Assembly (NCBI GenBank): GCA_021800255.1
Contig: JAJYZC010000020.1
Coordinates: 1-46,514, forward strand
Length of the DNA: 46,514 bases
From: Acidobacteriota bacterium
GTDB lineage: Bacteria > Acidobacteriota > Terriglobia > Terriglobales > Acidobacteriaceae
Direction: 5' to 3'
Below, one piece after another: positions 1 to 8,129 of the stretch; position 1 is the first letter of the stretch; the number at the start of each line of letters is the position of its first letter. Made by a program: the position numbers and the translations under genes. The notes beneath the pieces were generated by a model that was not told the origin of the DNA, made no database searches, and was given only the letters and a program-made list of their open reading frames with translations.

Positions 1-867
1 AATAAAACCTACACCGAAGATCATCAGCGTCCGCTGGACGAAATGCGCTTGCCCCTCGACAAGGCCGAGAGCGTATTGCGCCTCTTGCTTGAGGGCATGA
101 GCGTTCGCAGTGTGGAGCGCGTGACCGGCGTTCACCGCGACACGATTCTGCGTTTGCTTGTGCTGGCAGGAGGACGCTGCCAAAGGTTCATGGCCGAAAG
201 GATCGTCAACCTTCCGGTTGAGGACGTACAGGCGGATGAGATTTGGGGCTTCTGTTTCAAGAAGGAAGCGGAGCGCCGGAACAGCGAAAAGGACGTTTAC
301 GGGATCGGGGACGCTTGGTGCTTTGTTGGAATTGAACGGAACAGCAAGCTGATTCTGGCATGGCATCTGGGCAAGCGTGATCCTGAATCAACCTACAAGT
401 TCATTGGCAAACTGCGTTACGCGACCGGCGAAAATCGCTTCCAACTGACCACGGATGGTCTGGCGCTCTACAAGCCTGCCGTTGCGTTGGCCCTGCGCGG
501 CTACGCTGACTACGCGCAGCTTGTAAAAATCTACTCTTCGCCGCGTGAGGGCGAACAGCGATACAGCCCTGGTGACGTTGTGGAGGCTGTCCCAGTCCCG
601 GTCATGGGGCTGCCGAAACGGGAACGGATTTGCACTAGCCACGTTGAGCGCCAGAACCTTTCAATCCGCATGGGGATGCGTCGCATGACCAGGCTCACGA
701 ATGCCTTTAGCAAGAAATGGGAGAATCTGGAGGCGGCATATGCGCTCTGGTTTGCCTTTTACAACTTCTGCCGCAGGCATCAGACGATGCGGATCACTCC
801 GGCAATGGAAGCTGGGATTGCCAATCATATTTGGAGCGTAGGCGATCTTCTAGGAGCAACGCACTAA
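1..867 (+). mobile_element. IS1-like DDE transposase, 5' end cut by window edge
   Basis: The reading frame is open from base 1; the first ATG in the window is at 43 but the frame runs in from the left, so the N-terminal part, where IS1-type transposases carry a Cys-rich zinc finger, is probably outside. A helix-turn-helix-like segment (around SVERVTGVHRDTILRLL) is followed by candidate catalytic acidic residues: the D of ADEIWGF, the D of TTDGLALY, and the E of SHVERQNLSIR. The last is followed by the Arg-rich stretch and the 'FYNFCRRHQTMRITPAMEAG' ending usual in IS1-type enzymes. It catalyses cut-and-paste or copy-paste transposition. The frame is intact to its TAA at 865. A possible terminal sequence (GGACACTACCC) lies just downstream, but the partner end is outside the window. 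Family assignment is from motif recognition. Confidence 0.85.
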
Positions 868-1144
868 AAGGACACTACCCAAAATGCGACTGACGCGCCA
901 GCCGCCCTGCAATTTGCAGCCCGTGGCGCGCCTGCACCTGCTTGCGTTGATGGAGTAGCGTATCTTTGCCGGATCGCCAAGAATTGCCGGACGCCAGTCG
1001 AAAGGATCGAAAAAAATACTATGCCTCCCACATCAAGACCTGCCTCGCGCGGCGGCCATCAGTATCGTGCGCAATAGGAATGCGGCCAAGAAAATACCGC
1101 GGGAAGCTCGTAACGCCGCCTGAGTCTATACTTGAACTGGCCAC
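868..1144. other. gene-free interval between IS and tRNA-Leu
   Basis: No convincing gene. The first bases after the transposase stop (about 869-880, GGACACTACCC) may be the right end of the IS. A TATACT hexamer at 1127-1132 sits at the right distance for a -10 box of the tRNA-Leu at 1145, but no good -35 hexamer is visible upstream. Confidence 0.35.
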
Positions 1145-1491
1145 GCGGGCGTGGCGGAATCGGCAGACGCATCGGACTTAAGCAACTTGAGTGCTCGCCG
1201 GGAAACCGGCAATGCAGAACTGCTCAAATTCGGGGAACCCTGTCAAATGGCGATCCCGAGCCAAGCTCCGACGGATAACTCCGGAGGGGAAGGTGTAGAG
1301 ACTAGACGGGCAGCACCTGGCGGCCAAACGGCGACGTGCCGAACGGCCATGGTGAAGGTATAGTCCAGACCACAAACCGGCCGGAGCGTCCCTCGGACGC
1401 GATTTCCGGCAGGGCGGCGAAAGCCGTAGAGGGTAAGAAAATCCGTTGGGGCGCAAGCTCCGTGAGGGTTCAAGTCCCTCCGCCCGCACCA
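1145..1491 (+). tRNA. tRNA-Leu(UAA), interrupted by a group I intron
   Basis: The acceptor strand GCGGGCG (1145-1151) pairs with CGCCCGC (1481-1487), followed by discriminator A and an encoded CCA (1489-1491). Exon 1 is 1145-1179, ending in CGGACTT; exon 2 is 1438-1491, starting AAAATCCG. Joined, they give an 89-nt class II tRNA with anticodon stem CGGA/TCCG and loop CTTAAAA, so the anticodon is UAA. The D-region GGCGGAATCGGCAGACGC and the T arm GAGGGTTCAAGTCCCTC are typical of leucine tRNA. The split lies between U34 and A35 of the anticodon, the site used by the cyanobacterial and plastid tRNA-Leu(UAA) intron. Confidence 0.95.
1180..1437 (+). ncRNA. group I self-splicing intron in tRNA-Leu(UAA)
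   Basis: The intron is 258 nt and ends in G (1437), as group I introns do. Conserved core elements occur in order: P-like (about 1227-1240, AATTCGGGGAACCC), Q-like (about 1250-1266, GCGATCCCGAGCCAAGC), R-like (about 1293-1314, containing GACTAGACGGGCAGC) and S-like (1355-1366, AAGGTATAGTCC). P7 can form from GACTA (1300-1304) with TAGTC (1361-1365). The exon end ACTT can pair with GAGT inside the intron, leaving a U-G pair at the 5' splice site. No homing endonuclease frame is present. Position and core resemble the IC3-type tRNA-Leu introns of cyanobacteria; subgroup is inferred. Confidence 0.93.
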
Positions 1492-1613
1492 ACAGTCGCG
1501 CCGTAAAACCATGGGCGCACCAACTGGCCGCGCGCGAAAACCTGCTGTGAGCAGGACGCGCGCCGCTCCCATAGCATTTTCGGAAACGGTGTAGACCGGA
1601 ACCGCTCCTGCTG

Positions 1614-1642
1614 AGTGGATTTTTTCTCAAGAAAAATCCACT
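1614..1642. terminator. AT-rich hairpin, possible bidirectional terminator
   Basis: AGTGGATTTTT (1614-1624) and AAAAATCCACT (1632-1642) form a perfect 11-bp stem with a 7-nt loop. It lies between the tRNA-Leu on the plus strand and the 3' end of the zinc-ribbon gene on the minus strand, a place where a shared terminator is expected. The U-run is inside the stem, as in overlapping bidirectional terminators. The rest of the interval 1492-1796 shows no gene. Confidence 0.5.
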
Positions 1643-1796
1643 TTCACGGCTCTCAATAGTTCACAGTATTTCCCCCAAATGCCGTAACAGCTTGGGAGGC
1701 AATGCGATTTTGTAAGAGCGCAGCCGGTACGCCGCCCTGCAGGCGCGTCGCGTGCCATTCGTGGGCAACAATCGGCGGGGCTTCAACCCCTGCGGC

Positions 1797-2222
1797 TCAG
1801 CTCGCCTTGGCCAGCTCGCGATGATGATTTTTGATGGCGATGCGCTGACCGCAAGAGGGGCAGGAAAAGCCATCGATGAGGCCGATGCAGCTCACCGCGG
1901 CCCCGCACCACGGGCATGGTCCTTTCAGCTCGCCCATGCCCAGCAGGGGACCGGCCAAGGGTGAGATGATCCCGGCCAGGATCATGGGAATGCCGGCGAT
2001 GGCGCCCAGCCAGGTGAGGCACAGCATGCCCCCGACAATGATGAGGACCGGCGCCGCCAGCACCCCAAAGAGCATTCCCCCGAAGGCTCCGCGCAGCGGC
2101 GCATTTTGGTGCTCCCGCGGTGCCGGTTTTTCCGCGTCTTCATGCCCGGCTGCGGCGCCGCAGTGCGGACAGAAGCTCCAGGGCGATTCGATGCGCGCTC
2201 CACAATGCGAACAGGCGCTCAT
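1797..2222 (-). CDS. double zinc-ribbon membrane protein
   Basis: This 141-aa protein begins with a zinc ribbon (CSHCG, then CPHCG about 16 residues later), continues through a charged linker and a hydrophobic region of about 50 residues able to cross the membrane twice (GGMLFGVLAAPVLIIVGGML and the following stretch), and ends with a second zinc ribbon (CPWCG, then CPSCG). The start at 2222 was chosen over a longer frame reaching 2339 because AAGGAGG stands directly upstream and the protein then begins at the first ribbon. Zinc-ribbon plus membrane-anchor proteins are common in bacteria but the role of this one is not known. It stands alone, convergent with the tRNA-Leu. Confidence 0.8.
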   Translation of the reverse strand: MSACSHCGARIESPWSFCPHCGAAAGHEDAEKPAPREHQNAPLRGAFGGMLFGVLAAPVLIIVGGMLCLTWLGAIAGIPMILAGIISPLAGPLLGMGELKGPCPWCGAAVSCIGLIDGFSCPSCGQRIAIKNHHRELAKAS

Positions 2223-2500
2223 AAGAAGCCTCCTTCGGGCGGCCAAGAGCATCCAAGCCAAGCCGCTGAGAAAGGGATGGGTGGTGAGCGCCCAGCCGGA
2301 TCGCCCACCGCGGCCGAAGCCGGATCTTTCGCAGACCATTCACCCATCTCTGGCCCGATTTGTCTGCTGGATGAAGCTTAGGCCGCAGAGAGGCCGTTGA
2401 ATGTGATCCGCATCACCTTTGTGGCGGCTGTTTCAATACCCATTTTGTTTCTCCACATAGCCTCAACCCTTATTCGCCCCGAACTCGGTAGGATGGTGCC

Positions 2501-2881
2501 ATGGATGCGGTGCGCATAGACAAGTGGCTGTGGGCGGCGCGCTTCTTTAGGACGCGCGCGCTGGCGGCGCGGGCCTGCTCCCTGGGCCGGATTCAGGCCA
2601 ACGGGATGAACTCCAAACCCGCGCGCGAGGTGCGCCCAGGCGACCGGCTGCAAGTGGAGAACGAGGGCGGCAGCTTCGAGATTGAAGTTCTAACCGTGAG
2701 CGCGATGCGCGGCCCGGCAGCGGTGGCGCAAACCCTCTACCGCGAAACCGAGGCCAGCCGCGCGGCGCGCCTGAAGCTGGCCGAGGAGCGCAAGGCCATG
2801 CGTGAGCTCGCGCCCGCGCCGGTGCACCGGCCTACGAAGCGCGACCGGCGGCGGATCATCCGCTTTCGCGGCGGCGATTGA
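2501..2881 (+). CDS. S4-domain RNA-binding protein, Hsp15 (HslR)-like
   Basis: The 126-aa product opens with an S4 RNA-binding fold (about residues 5-65: RIDKWLWAARFFRTR, then the A..C..GRIQANG segment and PAREVRPGDRL), followed by a basic C-terminal tail with the KRDRRR cluster. This is the layout and size of Hsp15, which in E. coli binds 50S subunits carrying a stalled nascent chain. The ATG at 2501 has an AGGA ribosome site about 8 nt upstream. The 278-nt gap before it (2223-2500) holds only its own and the divergent gene's control regions. The family is clear; the Hsp15 role is inferred from homology. Confidence 0.88.
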   Translation: MDAVRIDKWLWAARFFRTRALAARACSLGRIQANGMNSKPAREVRPGDRLQVENEGGSFEIEVLTVSAMRGPAAVAQTLYRETEASRAARLKLAEERKAMRELAPAPVHRPTKRDRRRIIRFRGGD

Positions 2882-2926
2882 ACGCTCGTGCTCCCAGGGG
2901 GCCGGATGCGGTCCTATCACGCCTGC

Positions 2927-3562
2927 TTATGGGATCGTTACGCTGATGGCCGTGACGGCGGCCAGACCCGCATTGGTGTCCGTAGCCGTCACGCGATAGG
3001 AATAGGTCCCCGGCGTCATGCCGTTGCCGCCGCCGCAGGCGCTGATGGTTGCCAGACCCGCGAGCGCGCCGGCCGCAAGGAACAAAAGCGTGAACCAGCG
3101 AGTGGCCCGGCGCCGGTCGAGGGGAACGAAAAATAAAATCGCGGCCAGCGCCAGGCCCGTAACGGCGCGGCCCGGCCAACTGGGCAAACTGGCGGGACTG
3201 GGCGGAGGAACTTGACCAGGAGGGATAAAGAGGATCTCCCCCGTTACCGTCCCGTTCGCGGGCAGTGCCAGCGGCGGACCGTGTGGGGCGCACGTGGGCA
3301 GCGAAGCGCCAGCCGGCGGGCTGACAACCGCGCAGGTGATCTCAGGTGCGCCCGCGTAGCCGTTCACTGATTTGAGCGTGTAGGTGCTGGTTCCGTATTG
3401 CTGCGTGCAGACGCCATCGCTGCAAGTTGGCTGGCTGAGGGGTATGGTGACATTGGTGGCAGAGATGGTGAAGCTGGGCGCCTGGGCGCACACATATCCG
3501 CCGCCAACGCCAACAGCGCAACCGAGGACTCCGAAAAATACCGCCTGCAACCGCTTTGCCAT
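2927..3562 (-). CDS. secreted or membrane-anchored protein of unknown function
   Basis: The 211-aa product has an N-terminal signal peptide (hydrophobic residues about 7-26, ending near CAQA). A Thr/Ser/Pro-rich extracytoplasmic part with several cysteines (CSDGVC, CAVVSPP, CAPHG) follows. Two hydrophobic segments around residues 130-170 flank a basic stretch (PLDRRRATRW), and the second ends at a Cys-Gly-rich point (ISACGGGNG). The C-terminus TPGTYSYRVTATDTNAG resembles the edge strands of bacterial Ig-like surface domains. I do not recognise a named family. It is co-oriented with the thioredoxin gene 61 nt upstream. Confidence 0.65.
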   Translation of the reverse strand: MAKRLQAVFFGVLGCAVGVGGGYVCAQAPSFTISATNVTIPLSQPTCSDGVCTQQYGTSTYTLKSVNGYAGAPEITCAVVSPPAGASLPTCAPHGPPLALPANGTVTGEILFIPPGQVPPPSPASLPSWPGRAVTGLALAAILFFVPLDRRRATRWFTLLFLAAGALAGLATISACGGGNGMTPGTYSYRVTATDTNAGLAAVTAISVTIP

Positions 3563-3623
3563 AAGCCCGGCGGCCTAACCCGCCAATCTCGATCCCACTG
3601 CCTTGCAGGAAGCGGGTGTTCTA

Positions 3624-3956
3624 TTACGCAAGCAGGCGCTGGACCTTGGATTCGATGACGTCCTGCGGCACATAGCCCACTACTTGGTCGGCCACCTTGC
3701 CGCCCTTGAAAAATAAAAGCGTTGGAATGCCGCGAATCCCGTAGCGCGAAGGAGTGGCGCCATTCTGGTCTACGTTCACCTTGGCCACCTTGAGTTTACC
3801 CGCGTAGCTTGCGGCCACGCCCTCCACGATCGGTGCAATCGCCCTGCAAGGCCCGCACCAGACGGCCCAAAAATCCACCAGGACGGGCTGCTCGCTTTGC
3901 AGCACCTCCTGGTCAAAGTTGGCATCGTTTACTTCCAAAATACCGTGTCCAGCCAT
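3624..3956 (-). CDS. trxA: thioredoxin
   Basis: A 110-aa thioredoxin fold protein with the active site WCGPC at residues 33-37 and the cis-Pro of GIPTLLFF near residue 78. It is a cytoplasmic dithiol reductant for ribonucleotide reductase, peroxiredoxins and similar partners, recharged by thioredoxin reductase. The start at 3956 gives the standard length and has AAGGAGG just upstream; a longer frame to 4049 adds a sequence unlike thioredoxins and was rejected. The upstream gene on the same strand (DUF1614) ends 186 nt away, so it probably has its own promoter. Confidence 0.95.
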   Translation of the reverse strand: MAGHGILEVNDANFDQEVLQSEQPVLVDFWAVWCGPCRAIAPIVEGVAASYAGKLKVAKVNVDQNGATPSRYGIRGIPTLLFFKGGKVADQVVGYVPQDVIESKVQRLLA

Positions 3957-4142
3957 GATCCTCCTTGCGTATCCCCATTCGTACAGTGTACAGGAAACCG
4001 TATCACTTAAAAGATGCGCCATGAGAGCGCAAAGTCGCAACTGGCCCAAGACGCAGAAAAGTAGACAAGAGCCGGAGCAGGACCGCGCGGCTTGCGAAGG
4101 GGGCTGTTATCTTCTTCCCGAAGGCGTGGCCCTCGCGGGAGT

Positions 4143-4868
4143 TTACTGCGAGCGCAGGCGGGCTGGGGAACTGGGTTGGATGAGCGAGGCCAGCAGCACG
4201 GCGGCGATGCCGACCAGGAAGACGCTATCGAAGGTGCCGGCGCCGCCGATGGAGGCGACGGGGGCGCCCATGCCGGAAAGTTTATCGAGGTTGAGCAAGT
4301 CGGCGCCGATCAGGGTGCCGATCGTTCCCGCAACGTAGGCCAGAGGCGCCGCGCGCCGCCAGGAAAGCGCCAGCGCAACCAGGGCGGCGATGAGGGGAGG
4401 GATAAAAATCGGCTCAGTGACGCCCACCCCGTACACGGTGCGGGAGAGCAGATGGGTGACCAGCGCCACCGCGGCGATGGCGATCAGGCCCGTCCCGAAC
4501 AGCCGGTTCTTGAGGGTCAGATACATGGAGAGGATGATGGGAATGAGTGCGCCGCCTACGTTCACGGCCAGAATGACGCCCGGCCAGGCGTGGATCACGG
4601 GCACCGCATAGCTCATGCCGAAAAGGTGAACCGCCTGGCCGGAGACAGCCTTTGCCCGCGCGAATGCGACGAAGGGTATGTTGATGGAGCTGCCCAGAAG
4701 GGTGAGGAGCAGAATGGCCAGAATATAGCGCGGAGGAATGCCCATGCGCTCGTAGGCGTATTTGAGGATGTTCAGTTCAACCAGCGCCACCATGAGGGTG
4801 AGGAGGGCGAGGAGGGCGGCGAGGAAGGGCCAAGCCAAAGAGGAATCATGTAGGCGCAAGAGCGGCAT
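4143..4868 (-). CDS. DUF1614 family membrane protein
   Basis: The 241-aa product is almost wholly hydrophobic, with about seven predicted membrane segments. It carries the family's recognisable blocks: a conserved GSSINIPF segment near residue 60, TVYGVGVTEPIFIPP near the middle, and AGTIGTLIGADLLNL towards the C-terminus. DUF1614 proteins are found in bacteria and archaea; no activity is established, although the polar residues buried in membrane segments suggest a transport or enzymatic role. The ATG at 4868 has a GGAG about 10 nt upstream. Naming rests on recognising the DUF1614 sequence blocks. Confidence 0.8.
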   Translation of the reverse strand: MPLLRLHDSSLAWPFLAALLALLTLMVALVELNILKYAYERMGIPPRYILAILLLTLLGSSINIPFVAFARAKAVSGQAVHLFGMSYAVPVIHAWPGVILAVNVGGALIPIILSMYLTLKNRLFGTGLIAIAAVALVTHLLSRTVYGVGVTEPIFIPPLIAALVALALSWRRAAPLAYVAGTIGTLIGADLLNLDKLSGMGAPVASIGGAGTFDSVFLVGIAAVLLASLIQPSSPARLRSQ

Positions 4869-5028
4869 GAAGGCGGTTCTCCATTACTTAAGAGGATAGT
4901 GTACCGGCTGCTTGCCGGCGGTCATGGGCTGCGGCGCTGAGCGATGACCGCGGGCGCGTTCAAAGGAGCGCGCACTGCGTGAGCGCTTACAATGCGAGAG
5001 AGCATCGGAAGACAGCGGGGAGACGGGA

Positions 5029-5901
5029 TTGGCAGTTGTGGCGGTGCAGCAGATCCGGCGCATGCGGGGCGGCGCGCAAGGGCAATTGATGCTGGGCGCC
5101 GACGGCCACATCTACGTGGTCAAGTTCCAGAACAATCCCCAGCACAGGAGGGTGCTGGCCAACGAGTTCGTGGTTTCCAGGCTGGCCCAGGCGGCTGGTC
5201 TGACGGCGCCGGCGGCGGAGTTGATCGAGGTCTCGAGTTGGCTGGTGGACAATACGCCGGAGCTGGAGATAGACCTGGGGCGGATGCGTGTCAAATGCCA
5301 GCCGGGCTTGCAGTTCGGGTCGCGGTTCGCCGGCGGGCTGATGCCGGGCCAAGTAGTGGATTACCTGGCCGAAGAGCAGTTGCTGGAGGTGAAGAACCTG
5401 GACGAGTTCGCCGGTATCCTGGCGCTGGACAAGTGGACCGCGAACGCCAACGGCCGCCAGGCCGTGTTCATGCGGCGGCAGCGGGAGCGGCGGTACAAGG
5501 CCGCCTTTATCGACTTCGGGTACTGCTTTCACGCCGGGGAGTGGCGCTTCGAGGATGCGCCGCTGCGCGGGGTCTACTATCGCAACGACGTGTACCGCGA
5601 GGTTCGGGGGTGGGAGTCCTTCGAACCTTGGCTGAGCCGGCTGGAAACCATGGCCGCCGAGACGGTGTGGGCGGCGGCCGGCGAGGTCCCCCCAGAGTGG
5701 TACGGGGGCGACACAACGGAGATGGAGGCGCTGGTGGAGAAGCTGCTCGCACGGCGCAGCCGCATCCGGGATCTGATTGGAAATTTTCGGGATTCGGACC
5801 GGAGGCCGTTTCCAAAATGGGGCCAGGGGCAACAAGAAAGGGGAGAAACGGCTTGGAAGGCGGCGCGATGGGGGGCTACGATCAAGGGGAGGGTGAATTG
5901 A
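5029..5901 (+). CDS. HipA-like protein kinase domain protein
   Basis: The 290-aa product has features of a compact HipA-like kinase: a candidate ATP-binding lysine in YVVKFQNNPQ (K32), a helix glutamate in LANEFVVSRLA (E46), a catalytic-loop-like LALDKWTANANGRQ (D134, N139/N141) and a metal-binding DFG-like IDFGYCF (D162). It lacks the N-subdomain-1 seen in full HipA toxins. The TTG at 5029 follows a GGGGAG ribosome site; a GTG lies six bases downstream. The next gene encodes a DUF3037 protein, and I recall this kinase/DUF3037 pairing from other bacteria. Whether it is a toxin is not known; the substrate cannot be told from sequence. The last 35 residues are poorly conserved-looking and basic. 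Confidence 0.78.
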   Translation: MAVVAVQQIRRMRGGAQGQLMLGADGHIYVVKFQNNPQHRRVLANEFVVSRLAQAAGLTAPAAELIEVSSWLVDNTPELEIDLGRMRVKCQPGLQFGSRFAGGLMPGQVVDYLAEEQLLEVKNLDEFAGILALDKWTANANGRQAVFMRRQRERRYKAAFIDFGYCFHAGEWRFEDAPLRGVYYRNDVYREVRGWESFEPWLSRLETMAAETVWAAAGEVPPEWYGGDTTEMEALVEKLLARRSRIRDLIGNFRDSDRRPFPKWGQGQQERGETAWKAARWGATIKGRVN

Positions 5902-5907
5902 GGGGGC

Positions 5908-5995
5908 AGGGAGTAAGGACAAAGGAGTAGGGACTAGGGACTAGGGATGAGAACCGGCCAATGGTCACTGACCCGTGATCTCTGATCTCTGCAAT
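5908..5995. repeat. heptamer arrays between HipA-like and DUF3037 genes
   Basis: The left arm (about 5911-5954) is built of GGGACTA-type 7-base units (GTAGGGA, CTAGGGA, CTAGGGA). The right arm (about 5961-5995) uses ATCTCTG/GTCACTG-type units. Period 7 is plain in both, but here the two arms are of different types, unlike most other gaps. Confidence 0.75.
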
Positions 5996-5999
5996 CGCC

Positions 6000-6845
6000 A
6001 TGAGCAGCGGAACCGAACGGCGCGCCTGCGAGTTTCAACTGCTCCGGTATGTACCGGAGGCGGTGCGCAATGAGTATGTCCACATCGGGGTGATTCTGCG
6101 CGAGCAGGGCGAGGCCCATGCCGAGGTGCGCTTCACCCGCGACTGGCGCCGGGTGCGCTGCCTGGACCCGGACGCCGACACGGCGCTGCTCGAAGGCATG
6201 GAGAGCGAGTTGCGCAGGCGCCTGGAGGCCGAGCCCGGGGGCCGGCTGATGCGGCTGCTGGAGGAGTCGCTCTCGCTGAATGTGCAGATGACCGAGCCCA
6301 AGGCTTACTTGGCCGAGAGCCTGCCTGCGGGAATGGAAGAGCTGATGCGCCTCTACGTGGAGCCGCCCCCCAGGGAGCGGGTGCCGCGGCTGAGCGGACG
6401 GGCCGCCATTCAGAGCCGGATGCGAGCGGAGTTCGAGCGCGCCGGGGTGTGGGACCTGATGAGGAAGCGGATCGCGGCCTCGGAGTACACGCGGCCCGGC
6501 GATCCGCTGCGCATCGACGCCGGGTACAGGCCGAACGGGGTGGTGCGTATGTTTCACGCCGTGAGCCTGGATCCGGGAATAGCCTCGGGCGCGGAGATGG
6601 CCAAGGTACTGGCGTTTTCAGCCGCCGGGCTGCGCGCAGGCGTGGAGCGGGTGGAAAAGGCCGATCTGGAGCTAACGGCGCTGGTGGAGCCGGCGGCCCG
6701 GCTGGGCGCCACCGATGCCGAGCCGGAACGGCTGGAGATGTACCGCTTCGGCGTGGAGACGATGGAGGAACACCAGATCCGGGTGCTAACCACGTCGGAC
6801 CTGGAGCGCGTGGCGGAGACGGCGAGGCGGGAACTGCGGGTGTGA
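6000..6845 (+). CDS. DUF3037 domain protein
   Basis: The 281-aa product starts with the DUF3037 signature: an aromatic/basic start (CEFQLLRYVPEAVRNEYVHIGVIL), then R.TRDWRRVRCLDPDAD. It is cytoplasmic, with no signal or membrane segment, and is rich in Glu and Arg. The second half (residues about 130-280) carries no motif I recognise. It lies 98 nt after the HipA-like kinase gene on the same strand and probably works with it, perhaps as partner or substrate; this is inference from gene pairing. No strong ribosome site precedes the ATG at 6000, but no better start is present. Confidence 0.8.
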   Translation: MSSGTERRACEFQLLRYVPEAVRNEYVHIGVILREQGEAHAEVRFTRDWRRVRCLDPDADTALLEGMESELRRRLEAEPGGRLMRLLEESLSLNVQMTEPKAYLAESLPAGMEELMRLYVEPPPRERVPRLSGRAAIQSRMRAEFERAGVWDLMRKRIAASEYTRPGDPLRIDAGYRPNGVVRMFHAVSLDPGIASGAEMAKVLAFSAAGLRAGVERVEKADLELTALVEPAARLGATDAEPERLEMYRFGVETMEEHQIRVLTTSDLERVAETARRELRV

Positions 6846-7360
6846 AGACAACCTCCGTCTGGGGCCGGAAGGCGAGGCGCGCTGCCATTTCCCGGCCCGC
6901 TCAGTTGGCCCGCAGTCTTCACGGCCAGCAGATACGAATAAGGTGATTCAGGGGTTATCCTTTCTCCGGATTGTTAACCTACTGTGCAATCATCAGGATT
7001 CTGATTACCATCTTATTACCTAAGTTTGCTTGCCATTCAAGGGTGGAGGCCCTAAAGTCGCTGCGTGAGCAGTTCTGGGGGAGGGCTGCTCTAGCGCCCG
7101 CGATCCGCCCTGGATCCGGGCGCTTCCTCTTGTCCGCCCCTGCGCGATGAGCCTTGGCTGTCGCGATGATCTACGTTGCGCGCTGAAGCCGTTTTTTGCA
7201 ATGCGCAGCCGCTCGTCCCCAGATAGATGCTCTCTCTGATCTCTGCATTTGCTCGTCCCGCCGCGCTATGCTAACCTTGATTTTTGAGCCAATGGATGCG
7301 CAAAGCGGAGGTGTGTCCGCGCACCCTTTGAGTCTCAGGAGCTGCCTTCCGGCGGGATGG
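6846..7360. other. 515-nt gene-free interval upstream of the tRNA/tuf cluster
   Basis: No supported gene. A segment around 6945-7060 is clearly richer in A and T than its surroundings and would suit promoter or upstream activating sequence for the tRNA-tuf cluster. A TATGCT hexamer at about 7267 could be a -10 box but has no clear -35 partner. No heptamer arrays are seen here. Confidence 0.4.
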
Positions 7361-7436
7361 GCTGGCGTAGCTCAGCTGGTAGAGCATCTGATTTGTAATC
7401 AGAGGGTCGGGGGTTCAAATCCCTTCGCCAGCTCCA
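7361..7436 (+). tRNA. tRNA-Thr(TGT)
   Basis: A 76-nt cloverleaf: acceptor GCTGGCG/CGCCAGC, D arm GTAGCTCAGCTGGTAGAGC, anticodon stem TCTGA/TCAGA with loop TTTGTAA (anticodon TGT), T arm GGGGTTCAAATCCC, discriminator T and encoded CCA. It is first in a tRNA set that leads into tuf, as thrU does in the E. coli thrU-tyrU-glyT-thrT-tufB unit. Confidence 0.96.
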
Positions 7437-7634
7437 TGGAAGGGAAGCCGGAAGCGGGTTCTGAAACCTAAACTCGGAAGCGGCAAAAGCCGGCCGTCAA
7501 TGAGGATGGCTTCCGTCACAGGCCGGGTCCGCTGTGGCAATCCTTCTGCAAGTGTATGCTTCGATGCGCCGGAGGTCTCCGGGCGTTGCGGCGTGCGTAG
7601 AATGCGTAGAAGTTGACGAATTGGGGTTGATTGG

Positions 7635-7723
7635 GCACAGGTGGCCGAGCGGTTAATGGCAGCAGACTGTAAATCTGCCGCTCCTTGCGAGCTACGGAGG
7701 TTCGAATCCTCCCCTGTGCACCA
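7635..7723 (+). tRNA. tRNA-Tyr(GTA)
   Basis: An 89-nt class II tRNA with a long variable arm: acceptor GCACAGG/CCTGTGC, anticodon stem GCAGA/TCTGC with loop CTGTAAA (anticodon GTA), T arm GAGGTTCGAATCCTC, discriminator A and encoded CCA. It occupies the tyrU position of the tufB-type cluster. Confidence 0.96.
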
Positions 7724-7727
7724 CCAT

Positions 7728-7846
7728 AGTGGTCAGTGAACAGTGGTCAGTTGTCCGTTGAGAATGTGCGAAGAGAAGAGAAAAGAGAAGAGGCTGGAAC
7801 CGTCACGTACAAACTAGCCACTGACAACGGAAGACTGACAACTGGT
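7728..7846. repeat. heptamer arrays, CAGTGGT type, after tRNA-Tyr
   Basis: The left arm (7729-7763) reads in exact 7-base steps: GTGGTCA, GTGAACA, GTGGTCA, GTTGTCC, GTTGAGA. The right arm (7815-7845) holds inverted units (TGACAAC, GGAAGAC, TGACAAC). The spacer between is purine-rich. Confidence 0.85.
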
Positions 7847-7861
7847 TTTAGGCGGCGGGAG

Positions 7862-8122
7862 ATGGGAACCGGCTTGGAGAACGGGAAGTCAAGCCGCTCC
7901 GGGGCGGACCTCGACCGCAGGTTCTGGCCGGCTTTGGCGTTGTATGGAGTTTTGGCGTTGCTGGCCTGGTTCACTATGGGCCCGGAAACGGTGCTCGTCG
8001 AGGGCAGGCCGGTGGAGATGCGGTGGATTCCGCTCTTGGTGCTCGGCGGGTTGGCTTTACGTACTACGATGGCCCGGCACGCGGAAAAAATCCGCAGCCG
8101 GGGAGAGAAAGGCGGCTCTTAG
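7862..8122 (+). CDS. small two-helix membrane protein within the tRNA cluster
   Basis: The predicted 86-aa product has a basic N-terminus and two hydrophobic segments (FWPALALYGVLALLAWFTM and WIPLLVLGGLALRTTMA) separated by a short charged loop, then a basic tail. No family is recognised. The ATG at 7862 was chosen because the frame upstream (to 7736) is made of heptamer repeat and would not be expected to code; the GGCGGGAG just before the ATG is close for a ribosome site. It stands between tRNA-Tyr and tRNA-Thr(GGT). It could be a real accessory gene or a chance frame; the membrane pattern favours real. Confidence 0.55.
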   Translation: MGTGLENGKSSRSGADLDRRFWPALALYGVLALLAWFTMGPETVLVEGRPVEMRWIPLLVLGGLALRTTMARHAEKIRSRGEKGGS

Positions 8123-8129
8123 TTGTTGG

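Noticed and set aside
966-1181. 71-codon frame running into tRNA-Leu
   Set aside because: Overlaps the tRNA, has no ribosome site and no protein character.
1178-1630. 150-codon minus-strand frame over the tRNA-Leu intron
   Set aside because: Considered as a possible intron-encoded protein, but it is antisense to the conserved RNA core and shows no endonuclease motif.
2223-2339. Longer start for the zinc-ribbon protein
   Set aside because: AAGGAGG lies directly before 2222; the extension lacks a ribosome site.
4992-5930. 312-codon frame in another register over the HipA-like gene
   Set aside because: Gly/Arg-rich composition typical of a GC-rich shadow frame; the 5029 frame carries kinase motifs.
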